A DNA stretch of 53,361 nt from Lojkania enalia (Eukaryota; Ascomycota; Dothideomycetes; Pleosporales), in assembly GCA_010094045.1 (NCBI GenBank), contig ML986722.1, positions 76,939 to 130,299 on the forward strand, read 5' to 3'. This document shows positions 12,294 to 21,684 of this stretch, piece by piece. Position numbers and translations under genes: made by a program. The stretch's first letter is position 1. Every line of letters starts with the position of its first letter. A model generated the notes under the pieces. The model was not told the DNA's origin, did no database searches, and saw only the letters and a list, made by a program, of their open reading frames with translations.

Positions 12294-14926
12294 TCTTTCT
12301 CTATATAATTTAGCTAATACCCCTATTATAGTACAACGCAACCGAATTAATACTGCTGCTCTCTTATCTCAGTACTAATCCTATATTAAGAGCCTTCTTA
12401 TCTATTCCTGTAGCGCCCTAAATATCTAGCTATATAATTATTATACTGCCGCCTATAATTATATAGGAGAATTTACTATATACGCTAGATATATCTTTCT
12501 TAATAGCTGGTTCAGCAGTATATGTTCTAACTATATCTATACTAACCACGCTTCTTAATATACTATTCGTAATAATAACAACTCTAAGCTAATATACGAT
12601 AAATATACTAAGTATTATAGCTATACTTATTTAGCATCTCCGAAAGATAATAGTAGTAAGAGTAGTAGGTCTTTTAGTAGAGTTCTTAGTAGTAGTCGGT
12701 ATTAGATTTAAAGCTAGACTAAATATATTTCTTATAATTTAAATATATATAATATATTATACTTAATTTTAGATATTTCTAAACATCTTAAAAATCTCCT
12801 ACTAGAATTCTACTTTAATACCAACTTTTCATATATTCTGTATGTTTAATACTTGATATACTAAGCTGTATTCTCTCCTATAAGATCGTACAACGACCTT
12901 CTAAAAATACTCGTTCTAGTTCGTCGCTTATTATTAGAATAGATAAAATATTTACTATAAATGTTAAAAGTTGTAACTAGCATTTTCTTTATATACTTCT
13001 ATACTACTATTATAAAGAAGATACTTAAACTTCATACAGTACCTTAGTATAGTAATCCTTATATTTATCTTAACTTATTAGCCGAGTGATTTATTAATTA
13101 AACTTATTAATAATCTAGTTAAACTTATTAAATTCTTATAGAGGTACGATTTTAGGTGTTTTATATAATACTAAATTTAGTTAAATTCGTAAATCTTGAT
13201 ATTATATCTAAAGCTCTTTTACTCTAGGAAGTATAATCTTTTAGTAATCTTATTTCCACCAAATTTTTACATATTTTATACAACAATTTAGATGAAGAAT
13301 AAGTATAGTAGTATAGAAAGGTAAGTTATCTGTTTTATAATAATACTCCTTAAACTTCTAAACTGCTTGTTAAATTTATATAAATAAGTTTTTATTCGTA
13401 TAATAAGAACTTAAAGACTTCTCTATATATTTACTAAGAACGTCCATTATAAAAAGAAGTTAATCAAGTATAACACGGTCGCTTTAAGTTTCTAGAGTCG
13501 CTCGGTAGAATAGCTATAAGAAGGAGCTTATTATACGAAGAGCCCTCTAATCCTGTAGAGAAAGATAGTCTTTTTCAAGTGATTTGAAATTCGCTTTAAT
13601 ATAATCGTTAATAGCTAACTCTTTCTTAAGTACTATACTTAACATTTAATACCAGCTATTCTACCGTATAGAATTGTTAAGTAGAATTCGCTGTTGTACT
13701 AAAGAAACGAATTCTTTTATACAATTCGCTAAGGAATAATAGTAAACAATAATATTGTAAAGCTTTCCTAGAACACCTATTATATAAAAAGCTTCTTCTC
13801 TTTCTATTTAAGTTTACTTATCTAATTTATTCTTAAGTATATTCCCTTTATTATACGATTCAATCTTTTTAAATTAAGCCTTACTAAAGAGGAAAGCTTA
13901 AACAATAAGATTAATTGTATATCTTTAGCAGCAGATTTATTAATATAAGGAATTCTAAGTAATATTTTTATTATCTAGAAGATATTAAGATATTGTATAA
14001 TAAAGTATGTTATTTGTAGTTGAGTTATTAGCGATAATTGCTTCTAGCTTTCGTATAATACTATAGTCTTAAAGGACTAGAAGAATAGTATTCTATTACT
14101 CTTCTCTACTATAGTTCGCTATCGTACGTAAAGCTAAAAGAGCCTTTATTTGTTGTTCTTACGAGTTAATAAAATAAGCATATATTACTAAGAGAAGATA
14201 ATTATTTAGAGAAGTCCAGATATCGACTGAAAGATATATATCTATTAAAGCTAACTAGACCTTCTTTTATACAATATCTCTTTACAGCTAAAATAAATTA
14301 TAAATTAACCTACTAACAGCTAAATAAGTAGTTATAAGAGAATTCATTAATTCTAGATTTAATGTCTAGCAGAATGTATAGAATTCTAGCCACTTAACAA
14401 TTCGAAATAGTAGGTTTCGTATAATAATAAGATTTATAAGAGTCTAGTTAATAACTTAATTATTTAAGGTATTCTTTAGAACTAATAAGTTCAACTCGTT
14501 TATCTTATTATTAATCGATGCTTGTTTCTAAAGTTCTTAAAGTTAGCTTACTACTATTACTTTTATACGAGGGATAGGTCTATTAGATTCGATCTGGTAC
14601 TTCGATTGAAGATAATATCGAATATTTGTAGTTGATGATATACTATACGAATAGAGAGAGTAGTAATATAGCTTTCGATTTTAACCATCTTATACAGGCT
14701 CATCTTTTAATGGATTGCGACAGTATTGATGGATACTAGACGTATTTTTCCGACTTGTACTACTAGAGACTTCAAGCGATTCAAAAGAGTCAAGAGAAAC
14801 TAGAGAGCTATCCTCTAAAGCTATAATAGTAAAGAAAATAGCTTTCGTACGATGAGAGATAAATTTTGGTGAGGAAAGATAGCTTGTACGCCAAATTATC
14901 CGATAATATCGTATATTATTCAGCAT
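12294..14926 (-). pseudogene. hAT transposase, RIP-inactivated
   Basis: An ATG at 14926 opens a 78-codon frame ending at a RIP stop (14690). Read on through stops, the same frame gives a BED-type zinc-finger-like region (about 14590-14730): CRNPLKDEPV, then LYYYSLYSYS and STTNIRYYLQSKY. Cys and His codons there are degraded to Tyr. Further on (about 14150-14270) is the catalytic block LSVDIWTSLNNYLLLVIYAY followed by LLALRTIANYS. This matches the hAT pattern of Asp-Ile-Trp-Thr-Ser with a downstream His-Ser-Gly-Glu. The remaining coding part runs toward 12,294 and may resume left of Gypsy-1 (below 5097), where I could not place motifs. Confidence 0.85.
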
Positions 14927-14999
14927 AAAATAATCGCCAAGTACGATAATTTATTTTTTACGAAACGATAATTTTATTTTTAACAACCCTGGCCCAACC

Positions 15000-15572
15000 C
15001 AAATCAGCTTAGCGATTTTCATCATAGCATATCATCGCCCACACGCAAAGCTTTTGATAGCAGACAGAAATAAAATCCTTTAGGTTCTAACGGAAGAGGG
15101 AAAACCTACCGGAGACTAATCTCACCTCTACCTGAGGTCGATTCGAGCTTTGTCGGAGTTGTGAAGCGAAATCACGAGATGAGGCATAAAGCATTCATTG
15201 AGGAGCCACTTTTGATTCTAATGCGCTGAGATCTTAGAATATCTTGAATTAACAAGGTCCTGAGGTAAATTTCAACATAGGGGGGGTTTTTTGAGTTCCG
15301 TGGTTTGTAGTTTGTCCCTGTTAGTGAAGACTTCTTTTGCTGTGCAATGCACGTCACGTGCGATATTGCTGCCTCAGCCTTAGGGGATCGCCCGAGCTCA
15401 GCCTTTCTGCGGCATTTCCTTTTATGTCCACGGAAGACTTGAGAAGTTTCGCTTACTCTCACGCCTTCCTCTCTAGCCTGGCCTCCCAAACCACACACCC
15501 AAGTTTCTCTCCCGAGCAAGTTCACCGCAATTCGTTTGAGCAATCCATTGTCCTATATCAGACCGATGAAAG
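15000..15572 (+). promoter_or_regulatory. Upstream region of the 913-aa ORF
   Basis: CpA and TpG are normal immediately right of the hAT duplication. An E-box CACGTG lies at 15355-15360 within the near-palindrome GCACGTCACGTGC, a class of site bound by bHLH factors. An ATG at 15430-15432 is out of frame with the main ORF (see the separate entry). No clear TATA box was seen. The promoter assignment is inferred from position. Confidence 0.4.
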
Positions 15573-15606
15573 ATGCCGCAAAATGATCTTGTTGCTCGAG
15601 GCCTAG
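15421..15606 (+). CDS. Short ORF overlapping the start of the main ORF
   Basis: Within a 90-codon frame opened at 15337, an internal Met (near 15424) begins a segment MSTEDLRSFAYSHAFLSSLA that reads like real protein. The frame stops at TAG 15604-15606, 33 bp past the main ATG at 15573 and out of frame with it. It could be an upstream ORF that limits translation of the main gene, or the first exon of that gene joined by an unseen intron. I saw no convincing donor site, so neither is established. Confidence 0.25.
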   Translation, partial: FMSTEDLRSFAYSHAFLSSLASQTTHPSFSPEQVHRNSFEQSIVLYQTDERCRKMILLLEA

Positions 15607-18314
15607 ATGTGGCTGCTCGCAGCATCGACCTGCTAACTGTACTGGGCGAACTTTCAAATCAGTCCAGCCCAATGTATCAGCTGGCTTTGGAGTTCGGTCG
15701 CTGGCTTGAGAGAGAGAAACTGAGCCACTGGCAGCTTCAGTCTTGCCTTAAAGTGGCGCGGGATCTCGCTCAACCAAATGATTTGGGGCAGGAGTTTTTT
15801 GCGATGGTACTCAATGGTTCACAGGTGAGGGCCGTCGGACCACTCTTCGCTCAGCCTCACGGCTCACTCGGTCGCTACTTGGCAAAAGACAACCACGTCA
15901 GATGGCTCACTTCAACAATCTCTTGTCTCTTTGAATATCATAGCGAGGGTTTCATCTCAGATGTCCTTTGTGCTTTCGTCATGCAATGCAGCCTTGGGAG
16001 CGACACAAAGCTCCTGTCAGAGTACCAGTTGGCTCACCATCCGCTGCGTCTAGAGATTAAACCGGTCCTTGAAAAGATAGTATCCAGTATATGGTGCAAT
16101 GTGGTCAATTCTCTTGGACTCGAGCAAACATCATGCGGCGTTCTTCGGCTACCAGACGAGCTTCGGGACATTTGTCCCCGCGGACACCATCTTGAAAGCC
16201 ACACGCTGGGTTTGGCGATGAGTAAGCTACGCAACGGCCCAAACCAAGTCATTATCGAAAGCGAACATCTACTCACTAACCTTGCGCTATGGCTTGTCCT
16301 ACATTTTCACGGCAAATTGAGTGTGGTTGTTAGCGGCGCCACCGTATACGAGAAAGTACTTGGAAAAGAGGAGAAGCACATTGAACTCCGGACGAAGAGA
16401 TTTTGCGACCCACATGGGAAATGCAAAGACACTGAAAAACCGATGTTTAAAATGTACACAGTAGTGGGTAGCAAAATTGACGCTCGCATGATGTCCGGTG
16501 TGTACGATACACAACAAACGTTAGAGAACGTCCCACGAGTACGACAAGCACTATATAAAAGCCCAGTGAAATACCCCGGAAGCACTGTCTCTCGCAGTCT
16601 TCAGCTTCGCACCCGGTCTACCGCTAAGAAAATTACGATCTGGCTTCTTGGCCGTACCCTTGAACGAGATCTGAATTCTAATCAGCTATCTTTTAGAGTT
16701 TTGCACGATGTCAAATCTAGCAGCGGGTTTCCTACTGTTGCCGACATCGTAGCTAGGGTGCCTCTTATAACGAATATGGATTGGATTATAGATGAAGATG
16801 CTGCGTCAGTGGTATTCAAGTATCCGAAAGCCCCAACAGTAGAGGAATGGCTAGAACCCGTACAGTCAGACGATGAGATGATCGGCGAGTCAGAGCCTAG
16901 TGAAGAGGATGACGACGAAGACACCCCAGCGAAACTTCCGAATTATTTCCCCATTCTTCAGGATCTGCTAGCATTGGTTAGAAAAAGTTGCAATTGCCAT
17001 ATTTGCAGATTACCGAAACCTAGGTTTCACTTCAATCAAGGATGCCTTCAACGCATGGTTCTCCACGAAGTTCTGTTCTATATCGGTCATGCGATTGCCG
17101 ACGCATTAGGCGCCCCCGATGCATCCGCCAAATCCGCATCTGACGTTGAAGTGAGCGATTTTGGCGTATCTCGGATTTTACTGGATGCCGTGGAACCAAT
17201 GCGACAAACTATAACCTGGCATTCTTGGCTCAATACTACTAGTCAAGTTTTTCTTGGTTGCGATTCTCTTGATGAGCTGGATGGGAGCCGTAGTAAAGAT
17301 CCCTACTATAGCGAGAAGTATGACTTTACTGAAGCAAGGTCCTTTAATGCAAGCACAGTCGCCGTTCAATACGGGGATCTGGCTGTTATCGCCCCGTGGC
17401 TCGATCTTGCCGTTCCAATTTCCATGAAGGGATGCTTTGGCATTACTGTGGCGAGGGGTCGGATTGGTGTGATTGTGAGAGGGTTTGACGGGAGTGGTCA
17501 CTTTCAGGCTGTGGAGGCAGAAGTAGCCGTAGTCCAAACACTGCCGACCGAAGAAACTTCGGAGTTTACTGAACGATTTCCGAAACTACATGAACAGCCT
17601 GGAGATGAAACAATGATACCGACTGACCATTCCGAGGTCAACAGCGACTATATCCTTGTAGCCGACGGACCAAGCTTATACAAAATGCTCATGCGAGTAT
17701 CATCCGGTAGCCATTCTCGTTTGATAGATCCAAGCCTTGCCATATTGAAACTTTCTCAGAAAATACCAGAGGTAACCTGCAAGCACGTGAAGAGCGGAAT
17801 GGTTCGTTCCCCTGGCCTTCCTCGAATGCTGAAAACATATCCATTCGATGATCTTTTGGGCCGTTGGTCGGCATCTTCTGCACCACGGGATAATGACCAC
17901 GCACCGACCGATGACGAGATTATCAAAGAGGCCGATTGGAATGAGCAAGGCTTCACCATACCAAACTCCTCAGATATTATAGAGTACACCAAGATGGCTG
18001 ATGTCAACACTGCATCCACGTATCATTGCTCCTTCTTCCTGGATACGTACTTTAAATACCATATTGCATTAGCACTGACCCATGATTGCGTCACACTTAC
18101 AAATCATGGCAGCGCTTGCATGAATTGTGCTTTACAGAAAGCTTTCCAGATGGATGATGGGGACGGCCTCCACGATCCCAACCATGATCGTTGGATAATC
18201 AATAGAACGGTCAACACAAGCAAATCCAGGCCAAAAGAGGTTGCGTTCCAAAAGATGGTAAAGATGAGAAATGAAGCGAGATCAATGAAGAGATTGAAAA
18301 TTGCAGACGTTTAG
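15573..18314 (+). CDS. Uncharacterised 913-aa fungal protein
   Basis: This is an intact, apparently intronless frame. The first ATG follows an in-frame TGA (15567-15569) and has A at -3, so this start is the only unspliced choice. No signal peptide, membrane helix or named enzyme motif is visible. It has an acidic tract at residues about 432-453 (SDDEMIGESEPSEEDDDED). A Cys cluster C473-x-C475-x2-C478 is followed by C491 and a hydrophobic stretch VLHEVLFYIGHAIADALG. A Gly-rich stretch lies near 618-638. A second cluster is H837, C839, C849, C852, and the tail is Lys/Arg-rich. The clusters could bind zinc. The layout reminds me of a widespread uncharacterised ascomycete family, but I cannot name it. 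It is the only intact gene here, between RIP-silenced transposons, and has normal codon use. Confidence 0.85.
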   Translation: MPQNDLVARGLDVAARSIDLLTVLGELSNQSSPMYQLALEFGRWLEREKLSHWQLQSCLKVARDLAQPNDLGQEFFAMVLNGSQVRAVGPLFAQPHGSLGRYLAKDNHVRWLTSTISCLFEYHSEGFISDVLCAFVMQCSLGSDTKLLSEYQLAHHPLRLEIKPVLEKIVSSIWCNVVNSLGLEQTSCGVLRLPDELRDICPRGHHLESHTLGLAMSKLRNGPNQVIIESEHLLTNLALWLVLHFHGKLSVVVSGATVYEKVLGKEEKHIELRTKRFCDPHGKCKDTEKPMFKMYTVVGSKIDARMMSGVYDTQQTLENVPRVRQALYKSPVKYPGSTVSRSLQLRTRSTAKKITIWLLGRTLERDLNSNQLSFRVLHDVKSSSGFPTVADIVARVPLITNMDWIIDEDAASVVFKYPKAPTVEEWLEPVQSDDEMIGESEPSEEDDDEDTPAKLPNYFPILQDLLALVRKSCNCHICRLPKPRFHFNQGCLQRMVLHEVLFYIGHAIADALGAPDASAKSASDVEVSDFGVSRILLDAVEPMRQTITWHSWLNTTSQVFLGCDSLDELDGSRSKDPYYSEKYDFTEARSFNASTVAVQYGDLAVIAPWLDLAVPISMKGCFGITVARGRIGVIVRGFDGSGHFQAVEAEVAVVQTLPTEETSEFTERFPKLHEQPGDETMIPTDHSEVNSDYILVADGPSLYKMLMRVSSGSHSRLIDPSLAILKLSQKIPEVTCKHVKSGMVRSPGLPRMLKTYPFDDLLGRWSASSAPRDNDHAPTDDEIIKEADWNEQGFTIPNSSDIIEYTKMADVNTASTYHCSFFLDTYFKYHIALALTHDCVTLTNHGSACMNCALQKAFQMDDGDGLHDPNHDRWIINRTVNTSKSRPKEVAFQKMVKMRNEARSMKRLKIADV

Positions 18315-18587
18315 CCTAGAACTATATAGTGGTAAAACGGGACCCTATAGGATGGCCTGCATTCATTCCTCTTATAATTAGCTCTTAAATGTAGTACCTT
18401 ACGAATGCGGCAACAGCGCTTATTGGGATTTGGACAAGCTATATGGCGCATACTAGGTCAAGTCATGGTTGCTTCGATTCGAGTCTTATCTGGTCAGGTA
18501 GTAATTATTCGGTACCACCCTTGCGCCTGTTCACAGCCTTATTCTAGATCCTTGTGACAACTGCAGAGAATATCCTGTTGGATCACT
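18315..18587. other. 3' flank of the gene, no feature
   Basis: Normal-composition DNA following the TAG stop of the main ORF. It presumably holds the 3' UTR and terminator, but no clear AATAAA-type signal was seen. No ORF or repeat was recognised. Confidence 0.4.
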
Positions 18588-19260
18588 CTAGACTTTTTCG
18601 AACGACTCAATTATCGCAGCTGCTTGTCCGGACGAATGAAGCGCCCGCTCGAAGTAGCGATCGTATTCAGAGGCGTATATCGCGACAACGCCAGCAGCTA
18701 TTAGTATAGTATATTTATAGGATATATATATAGGCCATTTTCCTGCTACTCTTGATGTTCCAGGGTTATTCCCAGGCTCGCTGGAGCGACTGCAGCGCTG
18801 CTGGTGTGGCGTGCTGACCTTTCTGTGCTTCCCATCTGTGTGCACTTCATCTCCCAGTCGTTTATCCACCTCCTTTTGAGCAGCTATCTCAGCAGCATCT
18901 ATCTTAGGAAGACTACTTAGCTTCTTCAGAACCTTGCTTAATCACCTTATATGCCGCGATTGGGCCTTATTTGCATCCTAAAGCTGGTCAACCCAACCCT
19001 GAAGCAGCCCACATGATGTCACGTGTTTCTACTATCCTATTATAGTTGGCCTGTTTTTTAGGCCTATATAGCCTCGTCACTGCCAGCTTCTGCCCAGGTA
19101 GGCTACTTGTCTTCCTTTAATACATCAATATTTGCCTTAGCAATTGATGCTACTTGATACGCGACACATGAATGAGCTATCACTTTTTGACTCTTAGAGG
19201 CAACTATCTACTATTAGTAGCGATGGTGTATGAAGTTTAATATCGAGCTTTAATAACACT
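18588..19260 (-). pseudogene. pogo transposase C-terminal remnant, little RIP
   Basis: A 94-codon frame at 18588-18869 and its upstream continuation (to about 19260, with a few stops and frameshifts) match the C-terminal tail of pogo C. Compare AAEIAAQKEVDKRLGDEV here with TEIAT*KEVDKQLEDEV near 26,200; both then read RCSEP with similar spacing. Upstream pieces include VIAHSCVAYQVASIAKANID and EDKQPTWAEAGSDEAI. After the tail the frame runs on into a hydrophobic segment, YTILIAAGVVAIYASEY, absent from pogo C. CpA/TpG levels are near normal, so this copy largely escaped RIP. The catalytic core is missing. Confidence 0.65.
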
Positions 19261-19500
19261 ATATTAGGGTTTTATAATACTCCTAGCTTCGTAAGTTTCC
19301 TTAAATTTAGCTTATAATCGCGTCGTGAAGCTCTACTAGGGAGTCGGCTTCTAAGCATTATTAGGGGGATGCTATAGATAGGTGCAGCACTTTATATACT
19401 CTGAATTTAATCTTTATTAATAGCTAGGATAACTAGTAATATCTAGCCTTTATAATAGATTAATTAAGGTTGTTCCTATATTATATTAATAGTAGAAGGT
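19261..19500. other. Transition to RIP-degraded DNA, no feature
   Basis: The boundary between the gene island and the AT-rich block. CpA/TpG content falls across it. No ORF or terminal repeat was recognised. Confidence 0.4.
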
Positions 19501-19684
19501 ATTATGTATTGGGGTGTATTAATTGCTAAGGTAAATAGCCTACTTTATTAGAAGCTGGTAATAGTAAGACTATATAAGCTTAAAAAATAGACCAACTATA
19601 ATAGGATAGTAGAAATATATAATAGAAGATATAACTTAATAAAAGTAGTAATTTACTTTAGTAGGTAATTTACTTATAAACTAT
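19500..19684 (+). mobile_element. pogo end fragment, inverted to 19030-19145
   Basis: Bases of about 19520-19620 match the reverse complement of 19030-19145 (for example CCAACTATAATAGGATAGTA in both). At 19640-19684 is a RIP-altered version of the pogo C right terminal repeat, reading AGTAGGTAATTTACTTATAA. This looks like the truncated right end of a second pogo copy facing the remnant at 18588-19260. The left end was not found. Confidence 0.55.
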
Positions 19685-19855
19685 ACTATCTCTAAAAATT
19701 ACCTTTAACTTTATTTATAGGATTTACTTAAAATAAGAATTTAATAGTTAAATAGCTTTTTAATAGTAAATCTAGTATATAAAAATATTTAGAGAATTTT
19801 AAAGATATATCTTCTAGTTAAGTATATTTTACCTCGCCGCCTAGTTTTTTAATAG

Positions 19856-20056
19856 TATAAAGGTCCTAGCCTATAGTTTAGTCCCGTTCCTGCGATGCTA
19901 TAATAGTAGTTGCTCTTATATAACCCTATACCTCCCTAGACTAAAGTAAGCGAATAATACGTATCTTACTACCGTATATCTTCTCTTCTCTTTTTCTAGC
20001 TTTAATAATAATGGATTCTTATTATATCTAATCCTATTATATTCTTAGACCTTCTT
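19856..20056 (+). repeat. Gypsy-2 5' LTR
   Basis: It starts TATAAAGGTCCTAG (TG changed to TA) and ends AGACCTTCTT. It is the same length as the 3' LTR and closely similar, with shared TAGTCCCGTTCCTG-like and CCTAGACTAAAGTAAGCGAA segments. Confidence 0.9.
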
Positions 20057-20069
20057 AATTTATTAAAGC

Positions 20070-21684
20070 TTATACTATATTAGATTCTATTTTAACTATT
20101 AAGTAGACCTACTACCGTATAAAGTTATAGACTAAAATAGACTAGTAGAATAAGAATTTAATATAGTAACTATATAGAGATAGTTTGCTAAAATAATAGC
20201 TAGGCTAGAATACCTAGAGAAAGAAAAGTAGTAATAGCAACTTAAAAGAATAAGCTTTTATTAGAAGCTCGAGGAGTAACTAAATAAATATTTAGCCCTT
20301 AAGAGGAGTATTTTACCAACTATACTATTAATATCTACTAAGCTTATTCGTATAAAAGTTATATTTAATAAGCTAGATAAGTTCTAAAAAGACTATAAAG
20401 TATACCTTATTTAGAAAAGTAGTATAAAGATTAAGATCCGTATTAATAGTTTATCTATAAGTTTAATAGATATAATAGTAGTAGCCTATATAATATTATT
20501 TTATAAGAGCGATACTAGAATATACCTTTAGTTGTACGAAAAATATATTACTATAGGTACTCTTATCTATAATAAATTCTAGACAATTATAGATATATAA
20601 TATAATAACCCCTACTATTAAAAATAAGCTAGAATTAAGTTTAAAAACTTAAGATAAAGTAATAAAATCTTTATTAAGTTTCTAGTTAAGTATAATTATC
20701 TCTCTATAGAAGCGTTATATAACTCTTACTTAAACTAAATTAAGATATAAGATCTAGAAGGGAAGATTTATCTTAAGCTCTACTAATTAATAATTAGTAG
20801 TATTAGTAAAAAAGACTTTATATTATATACGACCTTTATATAAAAACTTTACATTTTTAATAACTATCTTAAAGTAGTTAAATTTAATAGCGCTTTTATA
20901 TAGTCCTTTAATAGAGGGAAGACTAGTTAGACGAGGGATAGCTAGAGATAGCTACTTATACTACTCCTACAACTATAATAGTTAGCTACTATTAATAATA
21001 CTATAGACTAGATATTAACAGCTAATTATAGACTTATATAGCGCCTAGATATAAGGCATTAACTACTAGAAAAGATAAGGAATATTATTAAGAAAGAGTT
21101 AAAGACTTAGAAATAATAGAATACCTATTTTACCTGTAGAAATAAGGGTTACTTTACTTAAAGCTGCTATTATACTCCGCCTAAGAGTAGTATATAGTTT
21201 AATTAAGCTCGTATAATACTGCTAGAACCTATTTAGTATAATAAGAAATATAGAGATATAGCCTAAACTAATAGGATAGAAAAAGTATTATTTTAAATAG
21301 AAGTTAATACTTAAAGTTATAAAAAGAGTAGGTAAATAAGTAAGTACTAGATAAATTTAATTAATTTTAGATAACTAGTATTCTATTTATAGCCCCCGTA
21401 CTATTTAATAATATCTTTAGCCTTTTTACCTTAATAGATAATAGTTATAACTTATATATAATAGTTGAGAAAAGGATTATATAAAAGGCTGGACTAGAAT
21501 ACTTCTATCTTTAAATACTATTAATAGTCTTATTATTTAGCAACTTCTTAGCTAGAATTATTAGAAAGGTAGCTATTATTAACTTACTAGATATAGATAA
21601 GAGTTAGGCAGGTCTAGATTAGGTATTTACTTATATAGTTCTAAAAATAGAAGAAGATTATAGTATAATCTTAGAACGCTTATA
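20070..21684 (+). pseudogene. Gypsy-2 gag and protease start
   Basis: The gag-like region ends in a zinc knuckle at about 21120-21170 reading YFTCRNKGYFT*SCYY, a degraded CX2C...GH...C module. Downstream, FSLFTLIDNSYNLYIIVE near 21410-21460 resembles a retropepsin Asp-Ser-Gly core with Gly changed by RIP. The frame is cut at 21684 by pogo B and continues from 23538. Confidence 0.75.

Larger units (their letters stand above)
4348..14991 (-). mobile_element. hAT-superfamily DNA transposon, split by Gypsy-1
   Basis: The ends are CAGGGTTGTTAA at 4348 and its exact inverse TTAACAACCCTG ending at 14991. They are bracketed by a perfect 8-bp duplication GCCCAACC at 4340-4347 and 14992-14999. An 8-bp duplication with CAG-type ends is diagnostic of hAT. 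Without Gypsy-1 and its extra TSD the element is about 3.45 kb, normal for an autonomous fungal hAT. Both ends carry repeated ATCGT/ACGAT motifs just inside the inverted repeats, likely transposase binding sites. The interior is RIP-mutated. Confidence 0.93.

Noticed and set aside
15172..15543. Minus-strand 124-codon frame upstream of the gene
   Set aside because: It has no recognisable features, low-complexity composition and overlaps the promoter and 5' region of the main ORF; probably chance.
16034..18019. Several minus-strand frames of 70-120 codons inside the 913-aa ORF
   Set aside because: Antisense shadows of a normal-composition coding sequence, with no protein-like motifs.
18465..18500. 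GATTCGAGTC-like sequence suggesting a tRNA T-arm
   Set aside because: No acceptor stem or anticodon arm could be placed around it.
18560..18720. A pogo terminal repeat just past the minus-strand transposase tail
   Set aside because: No match to the pogo A, B or C ends was found; the remnant appears truncated on this side.
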